Under the pieces are notes generated by a model, which was not told the origin of the DNA, did not search any database, and saw only the letters and a list, made by a program, of their open reading frames with translations. DNA of 6,135 bases, from assembly GCA_013360825.1 (NCBI GenBank), contig JABWAY010000246.1:1-6135 (forward strand), written 5' to 3'. The translations under genes were made by a program, and so were the position numbers. Below are positions 5,463-6,135 of the stretch, in pieces (position 1 is the first letter of the stretch; each line of letters begins with the position of its first letter). This stretch comes from Candidatus Brocadiia bacterium. Its GTDB lineage: Bacteria; Planctomycetota; MHYJ01; WSZJ01.

Positions 5463-6135
5463 ATGAACAGGGGAGCGAAGCGGCTGGCGGGGTGGGTGGG
5501 GGCGGGGGTGCTCGTGTCGGCGCTGGCGGTGCCGGGGTGCGGGGTGCCGTCCCGGGAGCATGAGACGGTGCACGGGGGGGAGGAACGCTCCTGGCACCTG
5601 TACGTTCCGCCGGGGCTGCCGGCGGACCGGGCGGTGCCGCTGGTCGTGGTGCTGCATGGCGGGGGCGGAAACGGGCGACAGCTGGAGCGGTTTCTCGAGT
5701 TCGACGCGCTCGCCGACCGGGAGGGGTTCCTGGTGGTCTACCCGGACGGGCTGGACCGGGGGTGGAACGACGGGCGGGGGAGCGGATCGGTGGAGTCGCA
5801 GCGCGCCGGGGTCGACGACGCCGGGTTCCTGATCGCGATGATCGACGAGATTGCGGCGCGGCACCGCGTCGATCCGGACCGCGTGTACGTCACGGGGATC
5901 TCGAACGGGGGGTTCATGAGCCATGCGCTGGCGAACCGGTTCCCGTCGCGGATCGCGGCGATCGCGCCGATCGTCGGCGGGATGGCTCCCGCGGTCGCCG
6001 CGGGGTTCGGGTCGGGGGCGGTCGCGGTCCTGATCCTCCAGGGGACCGACGACCCGCTGGTCCCCTACAGCGGCGGGACGGTCGCGCGCGACCGGGGGGC
6101 GTGCATCGATACGGTGGCCGCGGCGAAACTGTGGG
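5463..6135 (+). CDS. Lipoprotein esterase of the PHB depolymerase/LpqC family (C-terminus beyond the right edge)
   Basis: An alpha/beta hydrolase that cleaves esters such as polyhydroxyalkanoate or feruloyl/acetyl esters; 224 residues are visible. Residues 1-26 are a lipoprotein signal peptide: basic start MNRGAKR, a hydrophobic core, then VPGC with C26 as the lipid-modified residue. G27 follows, so retention by an inner-membrane Asp signal is not indicated. The hydrolase domain shows the oxyanion motif HGGGGN (65-70), VVYPDG (91-96), GWNDGR (100-105), VDPDRVYVTGISNGG with nucleophile S147 in GISNG, and GTDDPLVPY (194-202) with likely acid D197. The catalytic histidine lies past the window edge. 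The family usually has His before GTxD; here it is Gln193. The ATG at 5463 has a purine run directly against it, and no other in-frame start is near. It is divergent from the Cpe/LpqF-type hydrolase, so the two may share regulation. Family call secure; substrate undetermined. Confidence 0.9.
   Translation, partial: MNRGAKRLAGWVGAGVLVSALAVPGCGVPSREHETVHGGEERSWHLYVPPGLPADRAVPLVVVLHGGGGNGRQLERFLEFDALADREGFLVVYPDGLDRGWNDGRGSGSVESQRAGVDDAGFLIAMIDEIAARHRVDPDRVYVTGISNGGFMSHALANRFPSRIAAIAPIVGGMAPAVAAGFGSGAVAVLILQGTDDPLVPYSGGTVARDRGACIDTVAAAKLW

Noticed and set aside
5391..5924. In-frame upstream extension of the Cpe/LpqF-type hydrolase to a start near 5924
   Set aside because: The added residues are Pro/Arg/His-rich, lie antisense to the LpqC-like esterase, and would bury the hydrophobic N-terminal segment that begins at ATG 5390.

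Overview
The window is very GC-rich, with G or C in most third codon positions. It carries parts or all of six protein genes. A Hanks-type Ser/Thr kinase with DWG in place of DFG, a von Willebrand A (VWA) protein fused to a forkhead-associated (FHA) domain, several small FHA proteins and lipoprotein esterases/hydrolases in one place fit Planctomycetota best. Another large-genome GC-rich phylum such as Myxococcota cannot be excluded from sequence alone.

Left part (2-4122): a phospho-signalling neighbourhood. The kinase reads leftward and runs off the left edge. A 332-bp divergent intergenic region (1247-1578) separates it from a rightward set of three genes. These are an FHA-transmembrane-proline-rich-VWA protein (1579-3249), a small FHA protein with a C-terminal membrane anchor (3264-3698), and a second small FHA protein without an anchor and with an arginine-rich tail (3739-4122). 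The three lie 14 and 40 bp apart, each with its own Shine-Dalgarno sequence, and look like an operon. The two small FHA proteins are clear tandem paralogues: 53 of the first 93 residues are identical by hand count, without gaps. The simplest model is that the kinase makes phosphothreonine marks and the three FHA proteins read them, two at the membrane and one in solution. The predicted topology of the VWA protein puts FHA in the cytoplasm and VWA outside the inner membrane, so it could carry a signal outward. No phosphatase or MoxR ATPase is visible in the window.

Right part (4131-6135): two hydrolase genes transcribed divergently from a 72-bp gap that holds an imperfect palindrome. Leftward (4131-5390) is a class A beta-lactamase-like serine hydrolase of the Cpe/LpqF type, with an N-terminal isomerase-like domain and SxxK, SDN and KGG motifs. 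Rightward (5463 to the edge) is a lipoprotein esterase of the PHB-depolymerase/LpqC family, cut off before its catalytic histidine. The leftward hydrolase converges on the FHA cluster with only 8 bp between the stop codons, so the two halves are probably separate transcription units.

No RNA genes, CRISPR arrays, insertion sequences or attachment sites were seen. The most interesting part is the kinase/FHA/VWA module. Its domain families are known, but the arrangement (an inside-out FHA-TM-VWA protein plus a duplicated mini-FHA pair) deserves a search for conserved context.
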